Part shown: positions 1-7,633 of the stretch, piece by piece
Position numbering within the stretch: the first letter of the stretch is position 1
How the letters are laid out: every line of letters begins with the position of its first letter
From: Clostridiales bacterium
Lineage (GTDB): Bacteria; Bacillota; Clostridia; Peptostreptococcales; Anaerovoracaceae
Direction: 5' to 3'
Assembly (NCBI GenBank): GCA_015058155.1
Contig: SVCW01000002.1
Coordinates: 1-64,000, forward strand
Length of the DNA stretch: 64,000 nucleotides
Program-made: the position numbers and the translations under genes
Notes under the pieces: model-generated
What the model saw: the letters and a program-made list of their open reading frames with translations, nothing else
Databases searched by the model: none
What the model was told of the DNA's origin: nothing

Positions 1-120
1 AGCGCCTTTAGGCGCTGACTGAAAGAACCTTGCGGTTGGTGGAACTTTCAGTGCGTCTTAAGGCGCAGCTAGCACAATGCCCTTTTAGGGCTAGTACATA
101 CCACTAGTTTTACTAGTGGT
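1..120. repeat. cluster of nested inverted repeats
   Basis: Five hairpin-forming palindromes follow one another: 1-16 (6-bp arms), 18-52 (8-bp arms, with a 4-bp inner stem), 53-66 (5 bp with one wobble pair), 69-94 and 100-120 (9-bp perfect arms, 3-nt loop). The first 70 bases also form one larger imperfect palindrome. The last hairpin touches the stop codon of the nucleoside kinase gene, so it may end that transcript, but there is no T-run after it on either strand. The cluster may continue beyond the window edge. Confidence 0.6.
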
Positions 121-995
121 TATGATTTATAGAATTCTTTCAGGACTGATGTCTCAGGAATCATATCTTTAGATATGTCAGTAACTTCTACATCCTTGAG
201 ACTATCCATATCCGGTAATTCATTTTTGTGAATGAAGATTTCATACATGAGAAGTGTATCTACGTGATGAATGTGCGCATCGTTTAAGAAAGGCTCTATA
301 TACCTTGCCTGCCCTGCATCAACACTTCTGCACTTTTTAATAGTATCTTCAAACGACATTCCCCTGTCGACAACATCTCTGTGCATACGCCTGCAGAGTC
401 TTAATTCACTGCTTGTGAGGTCATCGTTTTCATCAATAATTACGTTGTTCGGTTCGATATATACTTTAAGTGATTCGTGTTCAGTATCAAACATCGGATT
501 TATCGCATGAAGTCCTTCGATTACTACAATTGCGTTGTCCTCACATCTTATAACTTTATCGCTCTTTGAACTGACTCTCTTTACGAAATCAAACTCTCTT
601 AAATGAACCGGATTTCCGGCAAGAAGTTCATGCATGTCTTCCCTGAAACCTTCAACATCAAGAAGCTCCGGTGACTCGTAATCATCATCGCCTTCCGGTG
701 TTTTAGGAAGTGCTTCAAGAGGAAGTGTCTTGTACCAGTTGTCCATGGACATATAGTATGCGGGAATACCCTTCTCTCTTATGATGTCGACCATCAGATG
801 AGTCGATGTAGTTTTACCTGCGCCTGAAGGGCCTGCAAGTCTTATAAGTCTTATACCGTTTCCGATAGTTTCATCGACAACACTTCTTATCTGGTTATAA
901 TATCTTTTCTCACAAAACTCGATGAATTCCTCGTTTGTCAGATGTTCTCTGCAGGAATTAATAAACTCGTAAGTTGTTGTATGTCTTTTCTTCAT
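120..995 (-). CDS. uridine kinase-like nucleoside kinase
   Basis: P-loop kinase of the phosphoribulokinase/uridine kinase family, expected to transfer phosphate from ATP to a nucleoside in pyrimidine salvage. The Walker A motif GPSGAGKT lies at residues 55-62, a DNWYKT substrate loop near 85-90, and a VIEGLHAINP strand near 158-167. At 291 residues it matches the kinase core plus a short N-terminal helix; many clostridial relatives carry an additional N-terminal TGS-type domain that is absent here. Its start codon overlaps the stop of the upstream VOC gene by one base (TAATG), so the two are translationally coupled. The exact nucleoside substrate is not decided by sequence. Confidence 0.85.
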   Translation of the reverse strand: MKKRHTTTYEFINSCREHLTNEEFIEFCEKRYYNQIRSVVDETIGNGIRLIRLAGPSGAGKTTSTHLMVDIIREKGIPAYYMSMDNWYKTLPLEALPKTPEGDDDYESPELLDVEGFREDMHELLAGNPVHLREFDFVKRVSSKSDKVIRCEDNAIVVIEGLHAINPMFDTEHESLKVYIEPNNVIIDENDDLTSSELRLCRRMHRDVVDRGMSFEDTIKKCRSVDAGQARYIEPFLNDAHIHHVDTLLMYEIFIHKNELPDMDSLKDVEVTDISKDMIPETSVLKEFYKS

Positions 996-1636
996 TATTT
1001 CACCCTTCTGAAACGTGGCACTGTTTCACCATTTACTTCAACTGTTTCCCTGAACATCTCTTTCGGGCGTGCCCAGATACCAAACTCGCCGTAAAGCGCC
1101 TGATATATTACAAGAGGCTCAAGCGTTTCGCTATGTGTCGCAATATCGATTACTCTGTAGCGGTTACCCTTGTAGTGCTCATACTCAGCACCTGGAAGAG
1201 GCTCGTTTTCGCAATTCAGATCTTTTCTTAATTCTTCTTCGAGCTCATAAGTAGGTATATCTCCGTATGGCTCGCCTACTTCTATAAGATGTCCGTCAGG
1301 ATCATAAAATCTCACAACTCTCTGGCCCCAGCTGTGAGTCATAGGTTTATTAAGATATCTGATTATACCTGGGTTTTCTTCCTCGTATTTTTCAAGTTTT
1401 GATAGAAAAAGATCAAAATCATTCTCTACAAAATATAGTTCAGCATCGGCTTCACCAATCTTAGACTCAATACTTGTAAGCTCATCCCATATTCTCTTTT
1501 CCTGAAGTACAAGGCCTTCTGTAAGTACCATATTTCCGTCAAAATCATTTACTACATTAAGCCCGAAAAGTTCATGGTAAAAGTCCTTTGACTTTTCAAT
1601 ATCATTAACCACAATAAGAAAATTTTTAAGTTTCAT
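995..1636 (-). CDS. VOC/glyoxalase-like domain fused to DUF1653
   Basis: The first ~125 residues look like a vicinal-oxygen-chelate (glyoxalase/bleomycin resistance) domain, with the typical start LKNFLIVVNDIEKSKDFY and the strand RFYDPDGHLIEVGEP near its end. The last ~60 residues are a DUF1653 domain (YEHYKGNRYRVIDIATHSET, ending in an RFRRVK-like tail). DUF1653 is usually a free-standing small protein. I chose the ATG at 1636 because AAGGTGA sits 5 bases upstream; an in-frame GTG at 1645 is possible. Function is unknown; a metal-dependent small-molecule lyase, dioxygenase or binding protein is the usual range for VOC folds. Confidence 0.8.
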   Translation of the reverse strand: MKLKNFLIVVNDIEKSKDFYHELFGLNVVNDFDGNMVLTEGLVLQEKRIWDELTSIESKIGEADAELYFVENDFDLFLSKLEKYEEENPGIIRYLNKPMTHSWGQRVVRFYDPDGHLIEVGEPYGDIPTYELEEELRKDLNCENEPLPGAEYEHYKGNRYRVIDIATHSETLEPLVIYQALYGEFGIWARPKEMFRETVEVNGETVPRFRRVK

Positions 1637-1722
1637 GTTACTCACCTTTTCACATCACTTACGCTTATTCTGATATATTACTCAATAATCATGCAGCAGA
1701 CTCTATATTTTTCTTAGTGTTT

Positions 1723-2364
1723 CTATTTTACTAGTCCTTTACCAAGTGCAAACGCGTCTTCCTTCTTGCTTTCAAATACTGCTTCATGACGAGCTTTCTT
1801 TGCTTCAGAATCAAAATATGTCCAGTTGTATTTGCTGTAATCGCTGACCTGAAGCGTATCTCCGTATATCATAACTTCTGTCGGTCCTATGAAGCTTTCG
1901 AGATTATCTTTGTAATTCGCAATCATGCGTCCGTAATCGCTCTCTTCATAATAGTCTTCGCTTGCATTGCTTGTTACAATGAGAGCTACAGGAATTCTGC
2001 GGTCATTACAGTTGAATTTTTCAGTGTTATATGTGATGTACGGGAATATAAGTCTTTCGTAAAGTGCTCTGAATCCTGCAGTAAGGTCTCCAAGATAATT
2101 CGGCGAGCCGATGATGAGCCCGTCAGCAGTCCTGATTTCGTCAAGCACTGTTTTTAGTCCATCATTACATACGCAGATTTCTTCTGTAGCCTTGAGTTTG
2201 CATCCGAAACATGAAATACAACCAGTAAATTTATCAAGTTTATATAAATCAAAGTATTTGATTTCTGCTCCTTCGTGCTTTGCTCCGTTTGCAGCTTCCT
2301 TAACGAGAGCTGCAGTATTCCACGTTGTACGCGGACTTGCGTTTATCGCTACTATCTTTTTCAT
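1723..2364 (-). CDS. flavodoxin-fold NAD(P)H-dependent oxidoreductase
   Basis: A 213-residue FMN-binding reductase of the flavodoxin-like/NADPH-dependent FMN reductase group. It begins with the phosphate-binding strand KIVAINASPR and has GSPNYLGDLTAGFRALYERL around residues 90-110, the family's FMN isoalloxazine region. The cluster CISCFGC near 49-55 is typical of the anaerobe-type iron-sulfur flavoprotein relatives, although too few cysteines are visible to claim a [4Fe-4S] site. The RBS AGGAGG lies 4 bases before ATG. The gene stands alone, followed by 77 bases before the VOC gene and preceded by the 73-nt repeat region. Substrate unknown. Confidence 0.8.
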   Translation of the reverse strand: MKKIVAINASPRTTWNTAALVKEAANGAKHEGAEIKYFDLYKLDKFTGCISCFGCKLKATEEICVCNDGLKTVLDEIRTADGLIIGSPNYLGDLTAGFRALYERLIFPYITYNTEKFNCNDRRIPVALIVTSNASEDYYEESDYGRMIANYKDNLESFIGPTEVMIYGDTLQVSDYSKYNWTYFDSEAKKARHEAVFESKKEDAFALGKGLVK

Positions 2365-2400
2365 ATTACCTCCTGATTTATATACTACTGATAGTCTAAA

Positions 2401-2625
2401 GGTCTTGTTTCTTTATTCTGTTTATGGAAAAGACCTTTTTTCGCTCTCTGACACCACCCTTGATGCGCTTTTAGGTCTTATAGATTTATCAGCGTAGCAT
2501 GCAAGACCTCTTTACGCCTTGTATCAGTGCAATATACACTTATCTTGGTCTTGTTTCTTAAAGGAACAAGGAAATAAGACTTCTTTCCCTTCTTTCCAAC
2601 TACAAACAAGATGCAATTTGGTCTT
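2401..2625. repeat. degenerate tandem repeat, exact 73-nt period
   Basis: GGTCTT occurs at 2401, 2474, 2547 and 2620, each exactly 73 bases apart. AAGAC(C/T)T occurs at 2430, 2503 and 2576, again exactly 73 apart, and is followed each time by a T-rich run. Each unit can fold as GGTCTT-23 nt-AAGACC, so this is a row of three hairpins. Units 1 and 3 share the first 13 bases (GGTCTTGTTTCTT); the rest is diverged. It fills the gap between the HAD gene (stop at 2624) and the flavodoxin-like gene. Seventy-three is not a multiple of three, so it is not a coding repeat. Confidence 0.7.
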
Positions 2626-3262
2626 ATCTTAATGTGAAAACATCCAGTAAGTCCGTGAATGTGTCTGCTTTTTCATCATAACCTGTCGGTTCACCAAATC
2701 CGAACGTCGCCCACACAAATGGAATCCCTGCGTTTACCGAAGCTTCGTAGTCTCCCTGTGTATCTCCCACATAAACTGCGCTTTTGATGCCGCATTTTTC
2801 CATGAGGATTCTGATTGTCTTTCCTTTGTCTGTACCGGTATCTCCGTAGCACATATGAGCTTCAATAAGGTTTTCAAGTCCGAGCTTTTCAATAACAAGC
2901 TCTGGATAGCCTTTCTGGCTGTTGCTCACGATAAAAAGCCTGTGTTTTTCCGCAAGTTTTTCAAGTGTTTCAACCACACCATCATAAGCAATTGCAGCTG
3001 ATGCAACCTCGGAAAGATGCTCATCTTCACGTGCCATACAGCGTTCCATCAACTCATAACGCTCCGGCACTCCGAAATCAACGAACAATATATCGGCGAT
3101 CTCGGTCATTGTTTTTCCGAAAAGTGATTTCAGTTCTTCAGCCGTCACAAAATATTTATCAAGGCCCTCCTCACCGAGCTGCATATTATATCCTTCTGCA
3201 ACGAGTGCTCTCGAATCCCAAAGCGTACCGTCTATATCAAAAATAATACTTTCTACATTCAT
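2624..3262 (-). CDS. HAD-family phosphatase (Gph-like)
   Basis: A 212-residue haloacid dehalogenase-superfamily hydrolase resembling phosphoglycolate phosphatase/pyrophosphatase PpaX. Motif I FDIDGT gives the nucleophile Asp9 and acid Asp11; motif II is the SNSQKGYPE stretch; the motif III lysine and the motif IV VYVGDTQGDYEASVNAGIPF region follow, with an alpha-helical cap after motif I (~15-90). The substrate cannot be read from sequence. It lies 9 bases after the GyrI-like gene on the same strand and is probably co-transcribed with it; its own RBS is weak, which fits coupling. Confidence 0.82.
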   Translation of the reverse strand: MNVESIIFDIDGTLWDSRALVAEGYNMQLGEEGLDKYFVTAEELKSLFGKTMTEIADILFVDFGVPERYELMERCMAREDEHLSEVASAAIAYDGVVETLEKLAEKHRLFIVSNSQKGYPELVIEKLGLENLIEAHMCYGDTGTDKGKTIRILMEKCGIKSAVYVGDTQGDYEASVNAGIPFVWATFGFGEPTGYDEKADTFTDLLDVFTLR

Positions 3263-3271
3263 TTTTCCAGC

Positions 3272-3907
3272 CTATGCTTTCTTCTTAATCGGATGTCTGA
3301 TTACTGTCTTTAACTTTTCGGGTGCTGTTTTTCTTGCGTCAGACATATATATCTCGTGATGAAGGCGCTCTGCCGAAAAGTCATTCTCATAGCCATTTTC
3401 TTCAAGAAACGAATCCATAAGCGCAACAGTCGCAGGTTCATCGTCAAACGGACCATTATGCATTATCTGCACACACAGACCTTCATTAATTGTCAAAAAC
3501 TCTGCTCCCGAGCAGTCAATCTTTTTCTTTTTTGTCGCAGTTTCAACCGCCCATTTGAAATCTTCTTCTGTTACGAAGTCAGGAAGTCTTATTACTGAAA
3601 TCCAGCTGAATTTAGACTTGTCGCTATAGTCAACTTCATCTATACCTTCCATCCACCAGAATCCTTCGAGCGGTGGCACTACATATTCGAAAAAGCCTTC
3701 AATCTTATAGTCAGTCTTATAGCTCATCTTTAACGTATATGCTACTAAGTAGAGAATGCCTATTGCCTGCTGGTATGCTCCGTTTTCTTCGTTAGGATCT
3801 CCCTGCCCGCGCACCGCGATATAGTTCATCTCAGGCACATCAACAATAACCGGCTTGTTCTTCGGCATGTAATACTCTTTGAATTCTTTCTTAAAATCAA
3901 ACGCCAT
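3272..3907 (-). CDS. GyrI-like small-molecule-binding protein
   Basis: A 211-residue stand-alone GyrI-like (SOUL/effector-binding) domain protein. The family strand MNYIAVRGQGDPNEENGAYQ and the central FEYVVPPLEGFWW segment match proteins annotated GyrI-like domain-containing protein, which share the ligand-binding fold of BmrR/Rob C-terminal domains but have no DNA-binding domain here. They are thought to bind or hydrolyse cyclic or hydrophobic small molecules; no ligand is proven. The RBS AAGGAG lies 7 bases before ATG. It leads a two-gene unit with the HAD phosphatase. Confidence 0.78.
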   Translation of the reverse strand: MAFDFKKEFKEYYMPKNKPVIVDVPEMNYIAVRGQGDPNEENGAYQQAIGILYLVAYTLKMSYKTDYKIEGFFEYVVPPLEGFWWMEGIDEVDYSDKSKFSWISVIRLPDFVTEEDFKWAVETATKKKKIDCSGAEFLTINEGLCVQIMHNGPFDDEPATVALMDSFLEENGYENDFSAERLHHEIYMSDARKTAPEKLKTVIRHPIKKKA

Positions 3908-3981
3908 GAGTTTTCTCCTTGCAAAACGTTTTAAATCTCAGGCAGTGCATCATAAAAGACACACTGCCTGCCTTCATTCAT

Positions 3982-4608
3982 TTAGAAAAGCTGACCCGGG
4001 AGCTTAAGCTTTTCCATGTACGGAAAATCTTTATCAAACTCTTCAGCTTCCTTTTCATCAACGAAGTAGCCATCTGGTGTGGCATATTCGCCAGTAATAC
4101 CGTCAAGATATCCCGATATTAATTCTTTACAGAGAAAGAATGATGCATCCTCTCCTTCCGGCAAGCCATGATACCTTATACCATACTCACTTGCGTAGCT
4201 GAAACCATTCTTACCATAAAAATCGATGTTACCTTCAAAACAAACAGCGCCGTATCCAAGTTCTATTGCTTTTTCAAGCGAGTAGTCAAGAAGTACTTTG
4301 CCATATCCGTTGCGCTTAATATCATTTCTTATACTGATAGGCCCCATTGTCAGAATCGGCACTTCTCTTCCGTCATCAGCTTTGATAACTGCTCTAACGA
4401 AAATGTTCTGGCCAATCAGATCTCCACCTTTTTCCATGACAAAGTCAAGTTCTTTTACAAATGCTTCATCATCTCTCAATTTCTTAAGCACGTAATGCTC
4501 AAGGCATCCTGGGCGGTACACGTTCCAGAATGATTCTCTTACAAGTGTTTCTACTTCGCGATATTCTTCTTTTCTTTCTAAGCGAATGATATAGTCATTT
4601 TTATTCAT
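3982..4608 (-). CDS. GNAT family N-acetyltransferase
   Basis: A 208-residue acetyl-CoA-dependent N-acetyltransferase. The acetyl-CoA-binding motif A segment is visible as the TMGPISIRNDIKRNGYGKVLLDYSL stretch, in which R/Q-x-x-G-x-G/A is R-N-G-Y-G-K; the next strand has GYGAVCFEGNIDFYGKNGF. The family (YhbS-like) acetylates unknown amines. RBS AGGAGG lies 9 bases upstream of ATG. The upstream leader (see 4646-4734) contains a strong hairpin and a possible 12-codon mini-ORF. Confidence 0.82.
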   Translation of the reverse strand: MNKNDYIIRLERKEEYREVETLVRESFWNVYRPGCLEHYVLKKLRDDEAFVKELDFVMEKGGDLIGQNIFVRAVIKADDGREVPILTMGPISIRNDIKRNGYGKVLLDYSLEKAIELGYGAVCFEGNIDFYGKNGFSYASEYGIRYHGLPEGEDASFFLCKELISGYLDGITGEYATPDGYFVDEKEAEEFDKDFPYMEKLKLPGQLF

Positions 4609-4645
4609 TATTTATTTCCTCCTGATGATTGTTGACTTCAATTCT

Positions 4646-4734
4646 GGGAGGTTTGCGAGATTATTACACGAAACCTCCCGGCTACGCTACAATCTCCAGT
4701 GTTCTGCTAGTTTTCTTCAAAAAGCAATCTCCTT
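4646..4734 (-). promoter_or_regulatory. candidate leader: hairpin plus mini-ORF upstream of GNAT gene
   Basis: Perfect 9-bp arms GGGAGGTTT (4646-4654) and AAACCTCCC (4671-4679) form a hairpin 37 bases before the GNAT start. GAGATT in its loop (4657-4662) can instead pair with AATCTC at 4691-4696, so two structures compete. On the minus strand, AAGGAG (4734-4729) precedes TTG at 4720 by 8 bases and opens a 12-codon reading frame ending at 4682 (TAG), just before the hairpin. This resembles translational or transcriptional attenuation, but the mini-ORF could be chance. Confidence 0.3.
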
Positions 4735-4861
4735 AATTTAAAATATATAATCAGGCCAGTTGACCGGATTGACTTTACAAACAAAGTCGCACTTTATAGC
4801 ACGTACCTCATTTACAATTCTCTATAAGAAAAGTATATCACTCACAAACATATGCTTCAAT

Positions 4862-4889
4862 AAAAAAACGGCACAGTTCTATGTGCCGT
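4862..4889 (-). terminator. intrinsic terminator after coaB
   Basis: Perfect 8-bp hairpin ACGGCACA/TGTGCCGT (4868-4889) followed on the minus strand by seven T residues, 12 bases past the coaB stop codon. Confidence 0.9.
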
Positions 4890-4901
4890 CTATGCATTCT
4901 C

Positions 4902-5669
4902 TTACTTAAGCTTTGAATCTACAAATGCGAAGATGTCTGCCGGTGTGTCGAGCTTAGTTCCTGTAAAACCGTCCTTAGTGCAGAGGTGTCTTCCAGGGTC
5001 ACCTGCTCTTAAATCAGCAAGATCGTTTGCAAGGATGTAGTCCATGTTGTTCTTAGTGCAGAGCTTAGTTGCTACTTCATAGAGTTCTTCCTTTGATACG
5101 TTTTCAAGAAGCTTGCATCCGATAAGAAGTGTATCAGGATACCATTCCTTTAATCTTGCAATGATTTTTGGTGTGAGTGTGAGCTTTACTGTAAGATTCT
5201 TCTGGTAGCTTGAAATCTTTGAGCTATTGTCGATCTGGTAAGCTTCCTTTTCATCTTCCATTACCTTTAAAAGGTCTGCTTCTGACTTGATATCGCCAGC
5301 TTCGAGCTTCTTCCAGAGATGTGCTGCGAGGTCTTCAAGAAGGAATGTAAAGTCTGCCTTATAGTCGCCTACTGCTGAAGCGTGGATAAGAGCATCAGCA
5401 TCACCTGATTTACTTGCTTCATAAAGAGCATTGAGCATATCTTCTGTAGTTTCAACTGCATCAATAGTCAGATTGTCGATAGCATTTTCACATGCCATAA
5501 CGTCTCTTGTATTAACTGCTCTGTTTAAGATGAGGTGTACCTTGTAACCTGCGTCGAGGAAGAGGCTTCCGAGTGTTGTTGCAATGCTTCCTGTCGACAT
5601 GTTTGTAATCTTCATTACTTCATCGATAAATTCGTTTGTAGGTCCACCTGTGATAATAATCTTTTTCAT
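4902..5669 (-). CDS. coaB: phosphopantothenate--cysteine ligase (stand-alone CoaB)
   Basis: Joins 4'-phosphopantothenate and cysteine in coenzyme A synthesis. The protein (255 residues) starts directly with the CoaB nucleotide-binding motif TGGPTNEFIDEVM, followed by the N-M-S-T-G substrate loop, an HASAVGDY segment, and the K-rich LTPKIIARLKEW helix with IGCKLLEN. It lacks the N-terminal flavin decarboxylase (CoaC) half of the usual CoaBC fusion, as in the split type found in enterococci and streptococci; no coaC is in this window. ATG at 5669 is preceded by AAGGAG at 7-8 bases; the longer upstream frame has no RBS. It follows tcdA by 37 bases. Confidence 0.8.
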   Translation of the reverse strand: MKKIIITGGPTNEFIDEVMKITNMSTGSIATTLGSLFLDAGYKVHLILNRAVNTRDVMACENAIDNLTIDAVETTEDMLNALYEASKSGDADALIHASAVGDYKADFTFLLEDLAAHLWKKLEAGDIKSEADLLKVMEDEKEAYQIDNSSKISSYQKNLTVKLTLTPKIIARLKEWYPDTLLIGCKLLENVSKEELYEVATKLCTKNNMDYILANDLADLRAGDPGRHLCTKDGFTGTKLDTPADIFAFVDSKLK

Positions 5670-5706
5670 TAATTTTCTCCTTTTTTGTGCTTGAGCGCTG
5701 CTTGAG

Positions 5707-6408
5707 CTACTCTGCAATAAGATCCTTTATTACTTCGCCGGCTAAAATCAGGCCTGCTACCGGCGGTACAAATGAAATACTCGCAGGACTTCTCTCTCCG
5801 TCTTCTGCCTTCATAGGAACTTCCTCTGAGTACACCACTTTTAGCTTTTTAATTCCTCTCGTCTTAAGTTCCTTACGCATTACCTTTGCAAGCGGGCAGA
5901 CACTAGTCTTATATATGTCTGCAACCATAAACTTTGTCGGGTCGAGTTTGTTTCCTGTGCCCATCGATGAAATAATCGGTGTTTCCACTTCATCGCACTT
6001 AAGCACAAGTTCTATCTTCGCAGTCACAGTATCGACTGCATCGATAACATAGTCATATGAAGCAAAATCGAAATCGTCTGCATTTTCCGGCAAGAAAAAC
6101 GCCTTTACAGCATTTACCTTTGCATCAGGATTAATGTCGAGGATACGCTCTTTCATTACTTCAACTTTGCTTTTTCCTACAGTGCTGCCGAGCGCGATAA
6201 TCTGACGGTTAATATTTGTAACGTCAACATCATCCTTGTCAACTATAGTGATGATTCCGATACCACTTCTGGCAATAGCCTCGCAGGCATGTCCACCTAC
6301 TCCTCCGATTCCGAAAATGGCAACATGCTTATTTTTGAGTTTTTCAAGTTTGCCTGCGCCTATTAATCTTTCTGTTCTTGCAAATCGATTACTCAAACTC
6401 GTCTCCAT
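5707..6408 (-). CDS. tcdA: tRNA threonylcarbamoyladenosine dehydratase (TcdA/CsdL)
   Basis: ThiF/E1-like enzyme that uses ATP to cyclise t6A at position 37 of tRNAs to ct6A. The Rossmann ATP loop GIGGVGGHACEAIARSGIG lies near residues 33-51, VDKDDVDVTNINRQ follows, and the YDYVIDAVDTVTAK segment is characteristic. At 233 residues it is the usual length. The start at 6408 overlaps the recX end by 20 bases; an alternative TTG at 6396 has GGAG 6 bases upstream and would give a product starting SNRFAR. Conserved C-terminal PPVAGLILAGEVIKDL is present. Confidence 0.87.
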   Translation of the reverse strand: METSLSNRFARTERLIGAGKLEKLKNKHVAIFGIGGVGGHACEAIARSGIGIITIVDKDDVDVTNINRQIIALGSTVGKSKVEVMKERILDINPDAKVNAVKAFFLPENADDFDFASYDYVIDAVDTVTAKIELVLKCDEVETPIISSMGTGNKLDPTKFMVADIYKTSVCPLAKVMRKELKTRGIKKLKVVYSEEVPMKAEDGERSPASISFVPPVAGLILAGEVIKDLIAE

Positions 6409-6916
6409 CCTTCTTCATCTTCATCACTTGTCCGACAGCGTAATATACTGCGTCATTACCAAAGCCGCGGCTCTTTAATCTCCTGCCGACTTTAGCAATC
6501 AATTTATCGTCAACTTCTTTTCCGTCTGCTACTTTCATAGCTTCTCTGAGCGCCCTTTCGTGCTCACTTTCAAAAGCTCCATCCTCTTCTTCAAGAAGTT
6601 TCCCGTATTCATATACGGCATCTTCTATATCATTCCTTTTTATTCCCCGTTCTTTTAAAGTGTTTTTTATTTTAAGCATACCATGCCCTTTTGAAACACC
6701 ATATTCGATATATGATACTGCATATTTAAGATCGTCAATATACTTGTATTCTTTGAGAAATTCAATCACATCATCTATTATGCACTCATCGCCGTTATTG
6801 TCAAAGCCTTTTTCTCTGAGTTTGTTACGCATCTGCGATTCTGTACGCATACCATAGGAAAGATATGTAAGCGCAGCATCCTTTGCTTTTTCATATACTT
6901 CTTCTCTGCTTCCCAT
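6389..6916 (-). CDS. recX: RecX family regulator
   Basis: A 175-residue protein made of three-helix repeats typical of RecX, which binds RecA filaments and modulates recombination and SOS strand exchange. The first repeat contains ALTYLSYGMRTESQMRNKL, the second KYAVSYIEYGVSKGHGMLKI, and the third KVGRRLKSRGFGNDAVYYAV. RBS AGGAG precedes ATG by 7-8 bases. One base separates it from the upstream phosphopantetheinyl transferase gene and its 3' end overlaps tcdA, so it sits in a tight operon rather than beside recA. Confidence 0.82.
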   Translation of the reverse strand: MGSREEVYEKAKDAALTYLSYGMRTESQMRNKLREKGFDNNGDECIIDDVIEFLKEYKYIDDLKYAVSYIEYGVSKGHGMLKIKNTLKERGIKRNDIEDAVYEYGKLLEEEDGAFESEHERALREAMKVADGKEVDDKLIAKVGRRLKSRGFGNDAVYYAVGQVMKMKKDGDEFE

Positions 6917-6917
6917 T

Positions 6918-7574
6918 TTATTCTCCTATAGCATCAAAAATAACCGATTTAATGATTATCTCTTCATCACTTTCGCAGCATACTGCGCCTTTAACTCCAT
7001 ACATACTATAGTCTTCATCGAATGCTCCGAGTTCTACTAAATCAGTAAAAAAGAACCTGCCTTTATTGTTTACACTCTTATAAAGGCCATTTATGTCTGC
7101 AACTGAAAAGCTTGAAAGGCCCTGACCGATTCCTCTTCCGGTAAGCTTGATATATGCTTCTTTTCTCACCCAGATATCGTAAAAAGCTTCAAGGCCGAAC
7201 CCTCTTTCGTCTTCTCTCTTAAGATAATCATTTTCCGATTCAGAAAAGAAACGTTCAGCAATTGCTGAAATACCGCATCTATCTTCTACTACCTGAATGT
7301 CAAGACCTACTGGTTCATCTCCCACAATACAACCCCAGTAATTCCCGCTATGACTTATCGAAAAACCGATTTCAATATCTTTGTCAGCAATATATGGCTT
7401 TCCATATTCACCGATGCCTATATCAAAATTACCTATAATATCGATACTTTTTCCACAACTTCTGCGGACGTATTCTTTTAGTGTATCCTGGAGAAATTCT
7501 TTTCTTTTTGCTTCGTTTTTCTTAACGTAACTGATGGCATCATCAGTCATCTCATAAACTCTTAAATATTTCAT
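6918..7574 (-). CDS. Sfp-type 4'-phosphopantetheinyl transferase superfamily protein
   Basis: Transfers the phosphopantetheine arm of coenzyme A to a carrier-protein serine. The Sfp-type signature is visible: FSISHSGNYWGC (~90-101), VGLDIQVVED (Mg-binding G-x-D) and the FYDIWVRKEAYIKLTGRGI block with W-x-x-KEA-x-K. The product is 218 residues from ATG at 7574, chosen because GAAGGA precedes it by 7 bases; an in-frame GTG at 7589 is less likely. No carrier-protein or NRPS/PKS gene is visible in this window, so its target (fatty acid ACP or a secondary-metabolism carrier) is open. It begins the recX-tcdA-coaB unit. Confidence 0.83.
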   Translation of the reverse strand: MKYLRVYEMTDDAISYVKKNEAKRKEFLQDTLKEYVRRSCGKSIDIIGNFDIGIGEYGKPYIADKDIEIGFSISHSGNYWGCIVGDEPVGLDIQVVEDRCGISAIAERFFSESENDYLKREDERGFGLEAFYDIWVRKEAYIKLTGRGIGQGLSSFSVADINGLYKSVNNKGRFFFTDLVELGAFDEDYSMYGVKGAVCCESDEEIIIKSVIFDAIGE

Positions 7575-7605
7575 TCTCTTATCCTTCACTCTTCCCTTTT
7601 TCCTA

Positions 7606-7633
7606 AAAGAAAAAAGCTGTATTTCTACAGCTT
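7606..7633 (-). terminator. intrinsic terminator after yerC
   Basis: Hairpin AAGCTGT/ACAGCTT (7614-7633) directly abuts the yerC stop codon and is followed on the minus strand by TTTTTTCTTTT. It separates yerC from the phosphopantetheinyl transferase operon. Confidence 0.85.

Noticed and set aside
2401-2625. Possible CRISPR array because of a 73-nt period
   Set aside because: Only short ends (6 and about 11 bases) are conserved per unit; CRISPR repeats should be near-identical over more than 20 bases, and no cas genes are present.
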